From Desulfobulbaceae bacterium (GTDB lineage Bacteria; Desulfobacterota; Desulfobulbia; Desulfobulbales; SURF-16): a stretch of DNA of 64,000 nt. The position numbers and the translations under genes are program-made. The stretch is from the NCBI GenBank assembly GCA_024637145.1, contig JAGXFQ010000041.1, positions 62,001 through 126,000 of the forward strand, in the 5' to 3' direction. The notes beneath the pieces are model-generated. The model was given only the letters and a program-made list of their open reading frames with translations, was not told the origin of the DNA and did not search any database. Positions 16,391-24,579 of the stretch are shown piece by piece. Within the stretch, counting starts at the first letter, position 1; each line of letters begins with the position of its first letter.

Positions 16391-18214
16391 ATGTCCTACC
16401 TCGTCCTGGCCAGAAAATGGCGCCCCCAAAACTTTCATGACGTAGTCGGTCAACAGCCCGTGGTGCGGACCTTGCAAAACGCCATCCGCCGAGAGCGGGT
16501 GGCCCATGCCATGCTTTTTTCCGGGGTGCGGGGGGTGGGCAAGACTACGCTGGCCAGGATCATGGCCAAGGCCCTTAACTGCCAATCTGCAGATCCGGAT
16601 GTGCCCTGCAACATCTGCAGCTCCTGCCTGGAGATTACGGCCGGTAACGCGGTCGATCTTAAAGAAATAGACGGCGCTTCCAATCGCGGTATCCAGGAGA
16701 TCCGCGAACTCAAGGAAAATATCCGTTTTTATCCCACCAGCGGCCGTTTCAAGATCGTCATTATCGACGAGGTGCACATGCTCACCCCTGAGGCCTTCAA
16801 TGCCCTGTTGAAGACCCTGGAAGAGCCCCCCGAACATGTCTATTTCATCTTTGCCACCACCGAACTTCATAAGGTGCCCATCACCATTCTTTCCAGGTGT
16901 CAGCGCTATGAGTTGCAGAGGGTTGGTTTTAAGAGCCTGAGTGGTTTTTTTGCCAAAATCGCCAAGGCAGAAGGGGTGGCGATTTCCACCACCGCCTTGG
17001 CGATGATCGTGGCCGAGGCCGACGGCAGTGTGCGCGACGGTCTCAGTCTTCTTGATCAGATCTTCTCTTTTGCTGAAGAGGATGAGTCAGGCGCTGTGGT
17101 GGTGAAAGACCAGGATGTGGTGCAGGTGCTGGGCCTTGTTGATCGGCAGGTTTTTGTGACCCTGGCCCGGGCGATCATGGCCGGGGAGCTCGGCCGCTGT
17201 CTTGAAATTCTTGAAGCGACCTATCTGCTGGGCGTGGACCTGAAGAGATTCAGCGATGATCTTCTAGCTTTTTTCAGGGGGCTCATGGTCTGCAAGATAA
17301 GCCGGGAGCCCGGCCGCCTCCTTGATGTGGCGGCTCAGGAGCTGGAGGCCATGATGGAGCTGGCCGCTGCCTCCAGCCGGGAAGGGCTCTATCAGTTTTT
17401 TCAGGTCTTCATGCAGGGGGCGGAAGAGTTACGCCATACCAGCCAACCCCGTTTGACCCTGGAGATGACCTTTGTCAGGGCCAGCCAGGTGGGGCAGGTG
17501 ATGCCGGCATCTGAACTTGCCCACCGTCTTGAGAATCTTATCGCTGCCAGTGGCGGCCTGGTTGCTGTTGATCACAGCCCGGCGCCAGCGCAAAAAAAAA
17601 CTGAAAATATCGAGCTTTCTTTTCGGGCCAGTAATCCCTCTCACAAACAGCAGGAGATAAAAGCAGCCTGGCCCCAGCAGCCCCAACCAGCGGCAGTATG
17701 TGAGCCCCAGCTCACCCTGCAGCCTGGTTTGCCGCTAGATCCCGTCGGAAAGAATGAAGAGGCAGAGACGCCTCCGGTTGCTGCGGCTTCCCGGGCGACA
17801 GACGCGGCCGACAAGGTGGTGGTTGAGCTGCATCAACGCGATCTGGTCCGCGATTGGCAAAGTTTTATTGTCTATGTCAAGGAGCGTAAGCCGTGGATGG
17901 CCCAGACCCTTCGTCTGTGTGATAATCCCTCTCTTGAGGGGGGGAAGATGCTCTTTCGCTTTGATAATCCTGCTGATTGCACCTTGTTGTCTCATCATGA
18001 AAACCTCAAGGCCCTTACCACCTATGCCCAGGATTTTTTTCAGTCCGAGCTCTGCCTGGAGATCTGTTCCGTGACATCTGAGAGGGCCGAGGGAGAGGGT
18101 CCCACTCCTCGGGAAGAGCGCCGGGCCCTGACAGCTGACCCCCTTGTGGAGATGGTAACGGAGATTTTTGACGGCAAGGTGGTGGGAATACGCACGGGAC
18201 CGAAATTCAGGTAG
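16391..18214 (+). CDS. dnaX: DNA polymerase III subunits tau and gamma
   Basis: 607 residues. The clamp-loader AAA+ domain starts at once (SYLVLARKWRPQNFHDVVGQ), with Walker A GVRGVGKTT, four zinc-finger cysteines (C64, C73, C76, C79 region: NCQSADPDVPCNICSSC), Walker B IIDEVHM, and sensor 1 TTELHK. Domain III follows to about 370, then a linker and the tau-specific C-terminus that binds DnaB and alpha. At 17592-17600 nine consecutive A lie in frame as CAA AAA AAA ACT GAA; a -1 shift or one added A gives AAC TGA, yielding a 404-residue gamma form. No clear ribosome-binding site precedes the ATG. First gene of dnaX - ybaB - recR. Confidence 0.95.
   Translation: MSYLVLARKWRPQNFHDVVGQQPVVRTLQNAIRRERVAHAMLFSGVRGVGKTTLARIMAKALNCQSADPDVPCNICSSCLEITAGNAVDLKEIDGASNRGIQEIRELKENIRFYPTSGRFKIVIIDEVHMLTPEAFNALLKTLEEPPEHVYFIFATTELHKVPITILSRCQRYELQRVGFKSLSGFFAKIAKAEGVAISTTALAMIVAEADGSVRDGLSLLDQIFSFAEEDESGAVVVKDQDVVQVLGLVDRQVFVTLARAIMAGELGRCLEILEATYLLGVDLKRFSDDLLAFFRGLMVCKISREPGRLLDVAAQELEAMMELAAASSREGLYQFFQVFMQGAEELRHTSQPRLTLEMTFVRASQVGQVMPASELAHRLENLIAASGGLVAVDHSPAPAQKKTENIELSFRASNPSHKQQEIKAAWPQQPQPAAVCEPQLTLQPGLPLDPVGKNEEAETPPVAAASRATDAADKVVVELHQRDLVRDWQSFIVYVKERKPWMAQTLRLCDNPSLEGGKMLFRFDNPADCTLLSHHENLKALTTYAQDFFQSELCLEICSVTSERAEGEGPTPREERRALTADPLVEMVTEIFDGKVVGIRTGPKFR
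17591..17606 (+). other. A9 slippage site in dnaX
   Basis: CAAAAAAAAACTGA: nine A follow a C. In the zero frame the codons are Gln-Lys-Lys-Thr; after a -1 ribosomal slip on A-AAA-AAA, or transcriptional insertion of one A, the next codons are AAC and TGA. The product would end after residue 404, close to the size of known gamma subunits. Confidence 0.7.
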
Positions 18215-18362
18215 GATGTACTGGGTAAGGGCACATGCCGCCTTGCCGCCTAGCCCGGTTTGCAGGGGTGGCAGTGTGCTGGTTGTCAGGCCCGTTTGTG
18301 AAAAAACCAGAATGACGCTGAAGATGAAAGATGGTGCTTCAGCCCCCCAAAGGAGTTTTATT

Positions 18363-18680
18363 ATGGATATGAACGCAATCATGGAACAGGCCAAGCAGTT
18401 TCAGCATAAGATGACTGAGATGCAGGAGCAACTGGCCGATAAGACCGTAACCGCCTCTGTGGGCGGCGGCATGGTGACCGCTGTTGTTAACGGCAGGCAT
18501 GAGGTGGTCTCCATCGTCATCGACAAAGAGGTCATTACCCCCGAAGATCCGGGCATGCTCCAGGATCTGGTGGTTGCTGCCGTTAATGAGGCCATGAAAA
18601 AGGCCAAGGAGATGATCCAGGCTGAGATGAGCAAGCTCACCGGCGGCCTGGGTCTGGATATCCCCAACATGTTCGGATAA
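18363..18680 (+). CDS. YbaB/EbfC nucleoid-associated protein
   Basis: 105 residues. A dimeric DNA-binding protein with N-terminal helix (MDMNAIMEQAKQFQHKM), a central strand pair (VTAVVNGRHEVVSIVID) and a C-terminal helix with NEAMKKAKEMIQAEM, ending GGLGLDIPNMF as in the family. The ATG at 18363 has an AAAGGAG site 7 bases upstream; the frame open from 18168 is an overlap with dnaX. Its place between dnaX and recR is the classic bacterial order; it binds nucleoid DNA and may assist recombination repair. Confidence 0.93.
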   Translation: MDMNAIMEQAKQFQHKMTEMQEQLADKTVTASVGGGMVTAVVNGRHEVVSIVIDKEVITPEDPGMLQDLVVAAVNEAMKKAKEMIQAEMSKLTGGLGLDIPNMFG

Positions 18681-18772
18681 TCGCAAGAATTCCGGATTAG
18701 AGGATTCACTCTCCAGCAGAAACCCTTGGCTAGAGACATTGCCGGCAACGCTCGCCAACAACGACTTGCTGC

Positions 18773-18900
18773 ATAAAGCTGAGTTGAGCAGCTTGCCTGT
18801 TCAAACGAAACTTATGCCCTTGTGGTATAAAGCTGAGTTGAGCAGCTTGCCTGCTTTTATGCCCTTTAGGGTGCAAACGAAACTTATGCCCTTGTGGTAT
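18773..18900. repeat. Tandem pair of the modular repeat, copies A and B
   Basis: Copy A (18773-18826, 54 bp) and copy B (18827-18900, 74 bp) share ataaagctgagttgagcagc, then ttgcctg, caaacgaaacttatg and cccttgtggtat. B carries an optional 20-bp block starting cttttatgccc. AAGCTG and CAGCTT in each copy form a hairpin. The same unit, with a further insertion, occurs at 1-145. It lies between ybaB and recR, apparently without breaking either gene. Confidence 0.85.
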
Positions 18901-18972
18901 AAAAGGCTGCCGCGACCGCATTTCCTTGCGGATTCGGCATAGATAGACTCTTTTTCACCCCCATTCTCCCTC

Positions 18973-19575
18973 ATGAACGTTGTGCCGCAGGCCCTTGAAA
19001 AGCTGATTGATGATTTTAAACGACTCCCTGGTATAGGTCAGAAAACCGCGACCAGGCTGGCCCTTCACCTCTTGCGCTGTCCGGCAGAAGAGGCCAGGAC
19101 CATGGGACGGGACCTGGCCGGTCTCCATGAAGCCATCAAACTCTGTTCCAACTGTTTTGCCTTTTCAGAGCATGACCCCTGTGATATCTGTGGCGACAAC
19201 CGGCGTGATCCAGCCATGGTCTGTGTGGTTGAGGAGTCTGGTGATTTGATGGCCATCGAAAAAACAGGGGTCTTCAGCGGCAAATATCATATCCTGCATG
19301 GAGTTCTCTCCCCCATGGACGGTATTGGCCCAGATGAGCTTAAGATTGAGGCTCTGATTAAGCGCGTCCACAGGCAACAGGTGACGGAAATTCTCATTGC
19401 CACCAGTTCCACGGTGCCCGGGGAGGCCACAGCCGCCTATCTCAGCAACCGCTTGCAGGGCTGCAGTGGGCTCAAGGTGACCCGGCTGGCCTGTGGCATT
19501 CCCATTGGGATGGATATCAAGTATGCAGATGAGCTCACCCTGGGTCGAGCCATTGAGGCTCGAAAAAAGGCGTAA
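18973..19575 (+). CDS. recR: Recombination mediator protein RecR
   Basis: 200 residues. Works with RecF/RecO to load RecA at gaps. The N-terminal helix-hairpin-helix (FKRLPGIGQKTATRLALHLL) is followed by the four-cysteine zinc finger (CSNCF...CDICGD), the Toprim domain (VCVVEESGDLMAIEKTG) and the C-terminal Walker-like strand ARGLACGIP-type segment (VTRLACGIPIGMDIKYAD). All elements are intact and length is standard. It follows ybaB after a 290-bp gap that contains the tandem repeat. Confidence 0.95.
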   Translation: MNVVPQALEKLIDDFKRLPGIGQKTATRLALHLLRCPAEEARTMGRDLAGLHEAIKLCSNCFAFSEHDPCDICGDNRRDPAMVCVVEESGDLMAIEKTGVFSGKYHILHGVLSPMDGIGPDELKIEALIKRVHRQQVTEILIATSSTVPGEATAAYLSNRLQGCSGLKVTRLACGIPIGMDIKYADELTLGRAIEARKKA

Positions 19576-19717
19576 AATCGAGGTGGCACCACCTCGATCC
19601 TGGTGTAAAAAGCAGCCTTTTATTATTGACAGGAGTGTGCAGGGCTGGTATTCATTTCTGGGTTTTTCTTAGATTGTTCACCATCTTTATTTGTTGATGG
19701 TGTCATCCATATTTTGT

Positions 19718-19792
19718 AGACTCGTAGCTCAGTGGGAGAGCACTACACTGACACTGTAGGGGTCGGCGGTTCAATCCCGCCCGGGTCTACCA
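19718..19792 (+). tRNA. tRNA-Val (GAC)
   Basis: 75 bases with encoded CCA. Acceptor AGACTCG pairs with CGGGTCT, discriminator A. D arm GCTC/GAGC, anticodon stem CTACA/TGTAG with loop ctGACac, T arm GGCGG-TTCAATC-CCGCC. The first base pair is A-U, slightly unusual. Confidence 0.95.
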
Positions 19793-19798
19793 TTTTTT

Positions 19799-19837
19799 AA
19801 CTTCGCAACATCTCCTCTAGGTGTTGCGAAGTTTTTT
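19799..19837 (+). terminator. Terminator after tRNA-Val
   Basis: Stem aacttcgcaaca / tgttgcgaagtt with an 11-base loop followed by six T, 7 bases after the tRNA CCA end. Confidence 0.9.
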
Positions 19838-19990
19838 GTTCAGGTAGGGAAAGAGCGGTTTCAGGCAGAAATTTCCCAGAAATATTTTTGAAGTAGATTC
19901 CTGCCTCAGCAGTTGAGGCGACTTATATCCCTTTCAGGGGTGCTGGAATGAGTTCCTGTGCGCTCTTCCTGTTTAGCTGGTTAGATTTTT

Positions 19991-21928
19991 ATGTCCGAGA
20001 TTGAAATTTCCATAGCAGGCGGAGAATCCGCTGCCTTTGCCGCCGGGACCACCGTCCAGGAGACGGTCAAAGCCCTGTGCTCCAGCAAGGAGCGCAAAAA
20101 GATATTGGCCGTCAAGATGGGTGACAAGGCCCTTGATGTAACGGCCTCCCTGGATCAGAGTGGCCATTTGACCCCCATTACCATGGAAAGCGCTGAAGGG
20201 CTTGCCCTTTTGCGCCATTCAGCCGCCCATGTCATGGCCCAGGCCGTTGTGGATCTCTTTGGTGACGATGTCAAGGTTGCCATTGGTCCGGCCACCGCCG
20301 ATGGCTTCTACTATGATTTTGATCGTCCCCAACCCTTTACGCCCGATGATTTTGCGGCCATTGAAAAGCGGATGCAGGAGATTGCTGCTCAGCGTCTGCC
20401 CTTTGCCCGGCAGACCATGGCCCGGCAAGATGCCCTGGCCTTTTTTAAGGAGCGTAACCAGCAATATAAGGTTGAGCTTTTAGAAGATCTTACTGATGAG
20501 GAAGAGATCAGCCTCTACAGTCTGGGGGCCTTTGTTGATCTCTGTCGCGGCCCCCATATTCCCCATACCGGTTTCCTGCAGGCCTTTAAGATTATGCGGC
20601 TGGCCGGGGCCTACTGGCGTGGAGACGAAAACCGTCCCATGCTCCAGCGCCTCTACGGCACCGCCTTCTTTGATGCCAAGGCCCTGAAACAGTATCTCCA
20701 TCAGATCGAAGAGGCCAAGAAGCGCGACCATCGCAAACTGGGCAAAGAACTGGAGCTTTTCACCATTAATGAGCAGGTGGGGCCCGGTCTTATTCTCTGG
20801 TTGCCCAAGGGTGCCCTGATTCGTAAACTCATTGAGGATTATTGGCGCAGCGAGCATTACGATAATGATTACGAGCTGCTCTACACCCCCCATATCGCCA
20901 AGCGTGATCTGTGGGCCACCAGCGGTCACCTTGATTTTTATGTGGATGACATGTTCTCCGCCATGGATGTCGATGGTGTTGATTACCAGCTCAAGCCCAT
21001 GAACTGCCCCTTTCATATCGGCATTTACACCAGCAAGAAACGGAGCTATCGCGAATTCCCCATTCGCTGGTGTGAGTTGGGAACAGTCTATCGCTATGAG
21101 CGGACCGGTGCCCTGCAGGGACTCATGCGGGTTCGAGGTTTCACCCAGGATGATGCCCATATCTTTGTGCGGCCCGAACAGCTTGAGACGGAGATTTTCA
21201 ATATCCTGGCCCTTAATCTCCATATCTTGGCGACCTTTGGTTTTACCGAATATGATGTCTACCTTTCCACCCGTCCTGATAAATATGTAGGCAGCGACGA
21301 GAACTGGGAAAAGGCGACCAATGCCCTCAAGAGCGCCTTGGAGAAAAAAGGTCTCAAGTATGAGGTTGATCCGGGTGAAGGGGTCTTTTACGGCCCCAAG
21401 ATCGATATTAAGATTAAAGATGTGTTGGGCCGCTCCTGGCAATGTTCCACCATCCAGGTTGATTTTAATCTGCCTGAACGTTTTGCCCTCAAGTATACGG
21501 GTGAAGACGGTAAGGAGCATCAGCCCATTATGATCCACCGGGCCCTGATGGGTTCTCTGGAGCGTTTTTTCGGGGTGCTCATTGAGCATTATGCCGGCGC
21601 TTTTCCTCTGTGGATGGCCCCGGTACAGACCGTCATTCTCAATATCACCGACAACCAGCTGCCCTATGCTGAAGACGTCTATGCCCGGCTTCGCAAGGTC
21701 GGGGTGAGGGTGACCAAGGATCTCCGTAATGAGAAGCTGAATTTTAAAATACGTGAGGCCCAGATGGCCAAGATTCCTTATATGATCATTGTCGGTGACA
21801 AAGAGATGGAGACGGACATGGTGACTGTTCGTCTTAAAAATGGTAAAAACCTTGCTCCCATGCCCGTGGCGGAATTTGCGGAATTGATCAATCGCGAATC
21901 AAAAATGAGCCAGGGCCTGGAAGGGTAA
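19991..21928 (+). CDS. thrS: Threonine-tRNA ligase
   Basis: 645 residues, charges tRNA-Thr. Domains in order: TGS (1-62), the N2 editing domain with HSAAHVMAQAV (H-x3-H of the zinc-like editing site) and later YCRGPHIP-type motif (VDLCRGPHIPHTG), class II catalytic core with motif 1 ALIRKLIEDYWR, motif 2 EWCELGTVYRYERTG-type strand and MNCPFH holding the zinc-ligand cysteine, motif 3 ALMGSLERFFGVLIEHY, and the anticodon-binding domain (550-645). First gene of the thrS - infC - rpmI - rplT - pheS - pheT cluster. No leader structure resembling a T-box is seen. Confidence 0.96.
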   Translation: MSEIEISIAGGESAAFAAGTTVQETVKALCSSKERKKILAVKMGDKALDVTASLDQSGHLTPITMESAEGLALLRHSAAHVMAQAVVDLFGDDVKVAIGPATADGFYYDFDRPQPFTPDDFAAIEKRMQEIAAQRLPFARQTMARQDALAFFKERNQQYKVELLEDLTDEEEISLYSLGAFVDLCRGPHIPHTGFLQAFKIMRLAGAYWRGDENRPMLQRLYGTAFFDAKALKQYLHQIEEAKKRDHRKLGKELELFTINEQVGPGLILWLPKGALIRKLIEDYWRSEHYDNDYELLYTPHIAKRDLWATSGHLDFYVDDMFSAMDVDGVDYQLKPMNCPFHIGIYTSKKRSYREFPIRWCELGTVYRYERTGALQGLMRVRGFTQDDAHIFVRPEQLETEIFNILALNLHILATFGFTEYDVYLSTRPDKYVGSDENWEKATNALKSALEKKGLKYEVDPGEGVFYGPKIDIKIKDVLGRSWQCSTIQVDFNLPERFALKYTGEDGKEHQPIMIHRALMGSLERFFGVLIEHYAGAFPLWMAPVQTVILNITDNQLPYAEDVYARLRKVGVRVTKDLRNEKLNFKIREAQMAKIPYMIIVGDKEMETDMVTVRLKNGKNLAPMPVAEFAELINRESKMSQGLEG

Positions 21929-21962
21929 GCGCAGAAAATTAAACCAGAAATGAGGTAGAGGT

Positions 21963-22508
21963 ATTAAAAGAAAAAAGAGTGTGAAACAGGGACGTGAGGT
22001 CCGGGCCCGGGTCAACGGCATGATTCGTATTGACGAGGTCCGCGTTACTGCCGCTGATGGTGAGTCTTTAGGTATCATGTCTACGCGTCAGGCTATTTCC
22101 ATTGCCGAGGCGGATGGGCTCGACCTGGTTGAGGTATCACCTACGGCCAAGCCTCCTGTCTGCCGGATCATGGATTATGGCAAGTTTCGCTACGAAAAGT
22201 CCAAGAAAGAGGCTGAGACCCGCAAGCGGCAAACCGTTGTTGAAATCAAAGAGATCAAGCTTCGGCCCAAGACGGAAAAACATGATCTTGATTTCAAGAT
22301 TCGGAATATCAAGAAGTTCCTTAGCCAAAACAACAAGGTAAAGGTCACTTTGCGCTTTCGGGGCCGGGAGATCGTCTATGCCGACACCCTGGGCCGGGAA
22401 GTTCTGGATAAGATTGCCGCTGAACTTACTGGTGTGGCCACCATTGTCCAGCCCCCCATGATGGAAGGGCGCCAGATGGTGATGATGCTTGCCCCTGGTA
22501 AAAAGTAG
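21963..22508 (+). CDS. infC: Translation initiation factor IF-3, AUU start
   Basis: 181 residues if begun at ATT 21963. IF-3 keeps ribosomal subunits apart and proofreads start codons. The N-domain has RVNGMIRIDEVRV and DLVEVSPTAKPPVCRIMDYGKF; the C-domain has EIKLRPKTEKHDLDFK and VKVTLRFRGRE, then PMMEGRQMVMMLAP. The frame has no ATG near its N-terminus. ATT AAA AGA AAA AAG lies 7 bases after GAGG (21952-21955), ideal spacing, whereas the GTG at 21981 lacks a good site. AUU starts are the hallmark of infC, allowing IF-3 to repress its own translation. Confidence 0.92.
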   Translation: MKRKKSVKQGREVRARVNGMIRIDEVRVTAADGESLGIMSTRQAISIAEADGLDLVEVSPTAKPPVCRIMDYGKFRYEKSKKEAETRKRQTVVEIKEIKLRPKTEKHDLDFKIRNIKKFLSQNNKVKVTLRFRGREIVYADTLGREVLDKIAAELTGVATIVQPPMMEGRQMVMMLAPGKK

Positions 22509-22688
22509 TTTTTTTTACTGCCACGCCATTTGCCGCCTTTCACCAAGAGTTAAAATGTGTTACTGGATATCTCTGCTTCAGGTTTGAGCTGGAGCAGTTT
22601 TTGTTTTTTGGCTGTGGCCTTTTTTTCCCCTGCCGGCCCAGACCGATCATTAAGAAGTTTAGTACCTGAGATATAAGGAGAATGTACC

Positions 22689-22886
22689 ATGCCTAAAATG
22701 AAAACAAAGCGAGGCGCTGCCAAGCGTTTTAAAGCAACCGGGAGCGGCAAGATCCAGCGGGCCCAGGCCTTTACCAGCCATATTCTTACCAAGAAAAGCA
22801 CCAAGAGAAAAAGAAACCTGCGCAAGTCGTGCCTCGTTGATGCAACCAACGTGGCAGCCATCAAGCGTATGGTTCCCTATATGTAA
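22689..22886 (+). CDS. rpmI: 50S ribosomal protein L35
   Basis: 65 residues, highly basic, with the family start [15 protein letters not shown] and core [19 protein letters not shown]...KRNLRKSC. An AAGGAGA site precedes the ATG. It sits between infC and rplT in the conserved order. The 180-bp leader before it may carry the L20-binding autoregulatory structure known from this operon; I could not identify it. Confidence 0.96.
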   Translation: MPKMKTKRGAAKRFKATGSGKIQRAQAFTSHILTKKSTKRKRNLRKSCLVDATNVAAIKRMVPYM

Positions 22887-23062
22887 TCAGTTTTCCTGTA
22901 TGTACAGGGAGCTGTTGGCTGCCATTGGTTGCCAAAAGAATGGATCGTCGGCCTGAGGAAGGTGGGCATCCATTTCTTTTTTTTAGTAAGTGGCCTTAAA
23001 AACCAAAAATATTCAATATGGGTGGGCAGAGGAACTGCCCCAAAAACCCTCAGGAGAATAAG

Positions 23063-23407
23063 ATGCCAAGAGTAACCCGCGGTTTTAAAGCACGTCGGAG
23101 AAGAAATAGAGTCCTCAAGCTTGCCAAAGGCTTTCGTGGTGGCCGGAGCCGTCTGTTCCGTTCCGCTACCGAGGCGGTGGACAAGGCCTTGTGTTATGCC
23201 TATCGCGATCGCCGTAACAAGAAGCGCGATTTTCGCCGTCTGTGGATAGCCCGTATTAACGCCGGTGCTAAATTAAACGGTCTTAATTACTCCAGACTGA
23301 TGGGAGGCCTGAAGAAATCTCAGGTGATTCTTGACCGTAAAATTCTTTCCAATATGGCAATTCTTGATCCAAACGCCTTTGCCCAAGTAGTAAAGCTTGC
23401 TTCCTAA
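23063..23407 (+). CDS. rplT: 50S ribosomal protein L20
   Basis: 114 residues. Starts [24 protein letters not shown] and ends with the globular domain ([22 protein letters not shown]...). The N-terminal basic helix binds 23S rRNA early in assembly; the C-terminal domain represses the operon in other bacteria. The ATG at 23063 with CAGGAG upstream is preferred over an extension to 23018. Followed 12 bp later by pheS. Confidence 0.96.
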   Translation: MPRVTRGFKARRRRNRVLKLAKGFRGGRSRLFRSATEAVDKALCYAYRDRRNKKRDFRRLWIARINAGAKLNGLNYSRLMGGLKKSQVILDRKILSNMAILDPNAFAQVVKLAS

Positions 23408-23419
23408 GGCTCCCTTGCA

Positions 23420-24427
23420 ATGGAAGAAGCATTACAAAAACTGAAGGCGGAGGCCACTGCCGATCTGGCTGCCATCACCCGTGCCAGTGACCTCGAACCG
23501 TTCCGGATAAAGTATCTTGGTCGGAAAAGTCCTTTTGCCCAGCTCATGCGCCAACTGGGGGATGCTCCCAGCGAGGATCGCCCCCGTCTGGGGCAATTGG
23601 CCAATGAGCTTAAAAAGGATCTGCAGCTGCTTTTTGATGAAAAAAAGGCCTCTCTGGTCCAGGAGGGGGCGGGGGAGAGCTCTGGGATAGATCTCACCCT
23701 GCCGGGGAGGATGCAGCCCCAGGGTAAATTGCATCCTGTCACCCAGATCATGGAAGAGATCTGCGCTATTTTTGAAGGGCTGGGGTTCACCGTGGCCGAA
23801 GGGCCCGATATTGAGACTGATTTTTATAATTTTGAGGCCCTCAATATCCCTGCCCATCATCCAGCCCGTGACATGCACGATACCTTTTATGTGGATGATT
23901 CAATTCTGCTCAGAACCCACACCTCTCCTATGCAGGCCCGGGTCATGGAGACCAAGCAGCCGCCCCTGCGGGTGATTTCGCCAGGCAAGGTGTATCGCTG
24001 TGATTCTGATATTACCCATACCCCCATGTTTCACCAGGTGGAAGGTTTTCTGGTGGACACCAATGTCTCGTTTGCCGATCTCAAGGGCGTGCTTTCCGTC
24101 TTTATTGCCAAGATGTTTGCTGAGACCACTCCTATTCGGTTTCGACCAAGCTTCTTCCCCTTTACCGAACCCAGCGCTGAAGTTGATATCGGCTGTGTGA
24201 TGTGTAAGGGCAAGGGGTGTCGCGTGTGTAAGCAATCGGGATGGTTGGAGATTTTAGGGGCTGGCATGATCGATCCCGAGGTCTTCAAGAAGGTCGATTA
24301 CGATCCGGAACTCTATTCCGGTTTTGCCTTTGGGCTGGGTGTCGAGCGTATTGCCATGCTCAAGTATGGCATTAATGATATCCGTCTTTATTATGAGAAT
24401 GATCTGCGGTTTCTGCGTCAGTTCTAA
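23420..24427 (+). CDS. pheS: Phenylalanine-tRNA ligase alpha subunit
   Basis: 335 residues. An N-terminal coiled coil (1-90) that touches tRNA-Phe is followed by the class II catalytic core: motif 1 [27 protein letters not shown], motif 2 [22 protein letters not shown], and motif 3 [17 protein letters not shown]. The [16 protein letters not shown] strand binds phenylalanine. An inserted pair C-x2-C...C-x2-C ([16 protein letters not shown]) is present, as in many bacterial forms. Forms an alpha2beta2 enzyme with PheT. Confidence 0.96.
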   Translation: MEEALQKLKAEATADLAAITRASDLEPFRIKYLGRKSPFAQLMRQLGDAPSEDRPRLGQLANELKKDLQLLFDEKKASLVQEGAGESSGIDLTLPGRMQPQGKLHPVTQIMEEICAIFEGLGFTVAEGPDIETDFYNFEALNIPAHHPARDMHDTFYVDDSILLRTHTSPMQARVMETKQPPLRVISPGKVYRCDSDITHTPMFHQVEGFLVDTNVSFADLKGVLSVFIAKMFAETTPIRFRPSFFPFTEPSAEVDIGCVMCKGKGCRVCKQSGWLEILGAGMIDPEVFKKVDYDPELYSGFAFGLGVERIAMLKYGINDIRLYYENDLRFLRQF

Positions 24428-24461
24428 AGACCGGCAGAGATTGGTGACCATATCTTTTAAT

Positions 24462-24496
24462 AGGTGAAGGTCCTGCGGGGTCTTCACCTTTTTTTT
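24462..24496 (+). terminator. Hairpin and T-run between pheS and pheT
   Basis: AGGTGAAG (24462-24469) pairs with CTTCACCT (24482-24489) and is followed by eight T. It has the form of a terminator, yet it lies inside what is normally one pheST transcription unit, 85 bp before the pheT start. It may reduce read-through or mark the end of one transcript. Confidence 0.75.
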
Positions 24497-24579
24497 AGTT
24501 TTAGGCGCAGGGCCTTTGTCATGATGGCTTTTTTTGAGCTCATCTAGATGGCCGGCCCTGGGCCAGGAAACCCTCTACC

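Noticed and set aside
18730-18942. Repetitive peptide frames over the tandem repeat
   Set aside because: Both strands are open only because the 54-bp unit is a multiple of three; no ribosome-binding site.
20480-21589. 369-codon minus-strand frame opposite thrS
   Set aside because: Antisense shadow of an essential gene with intact motifs.
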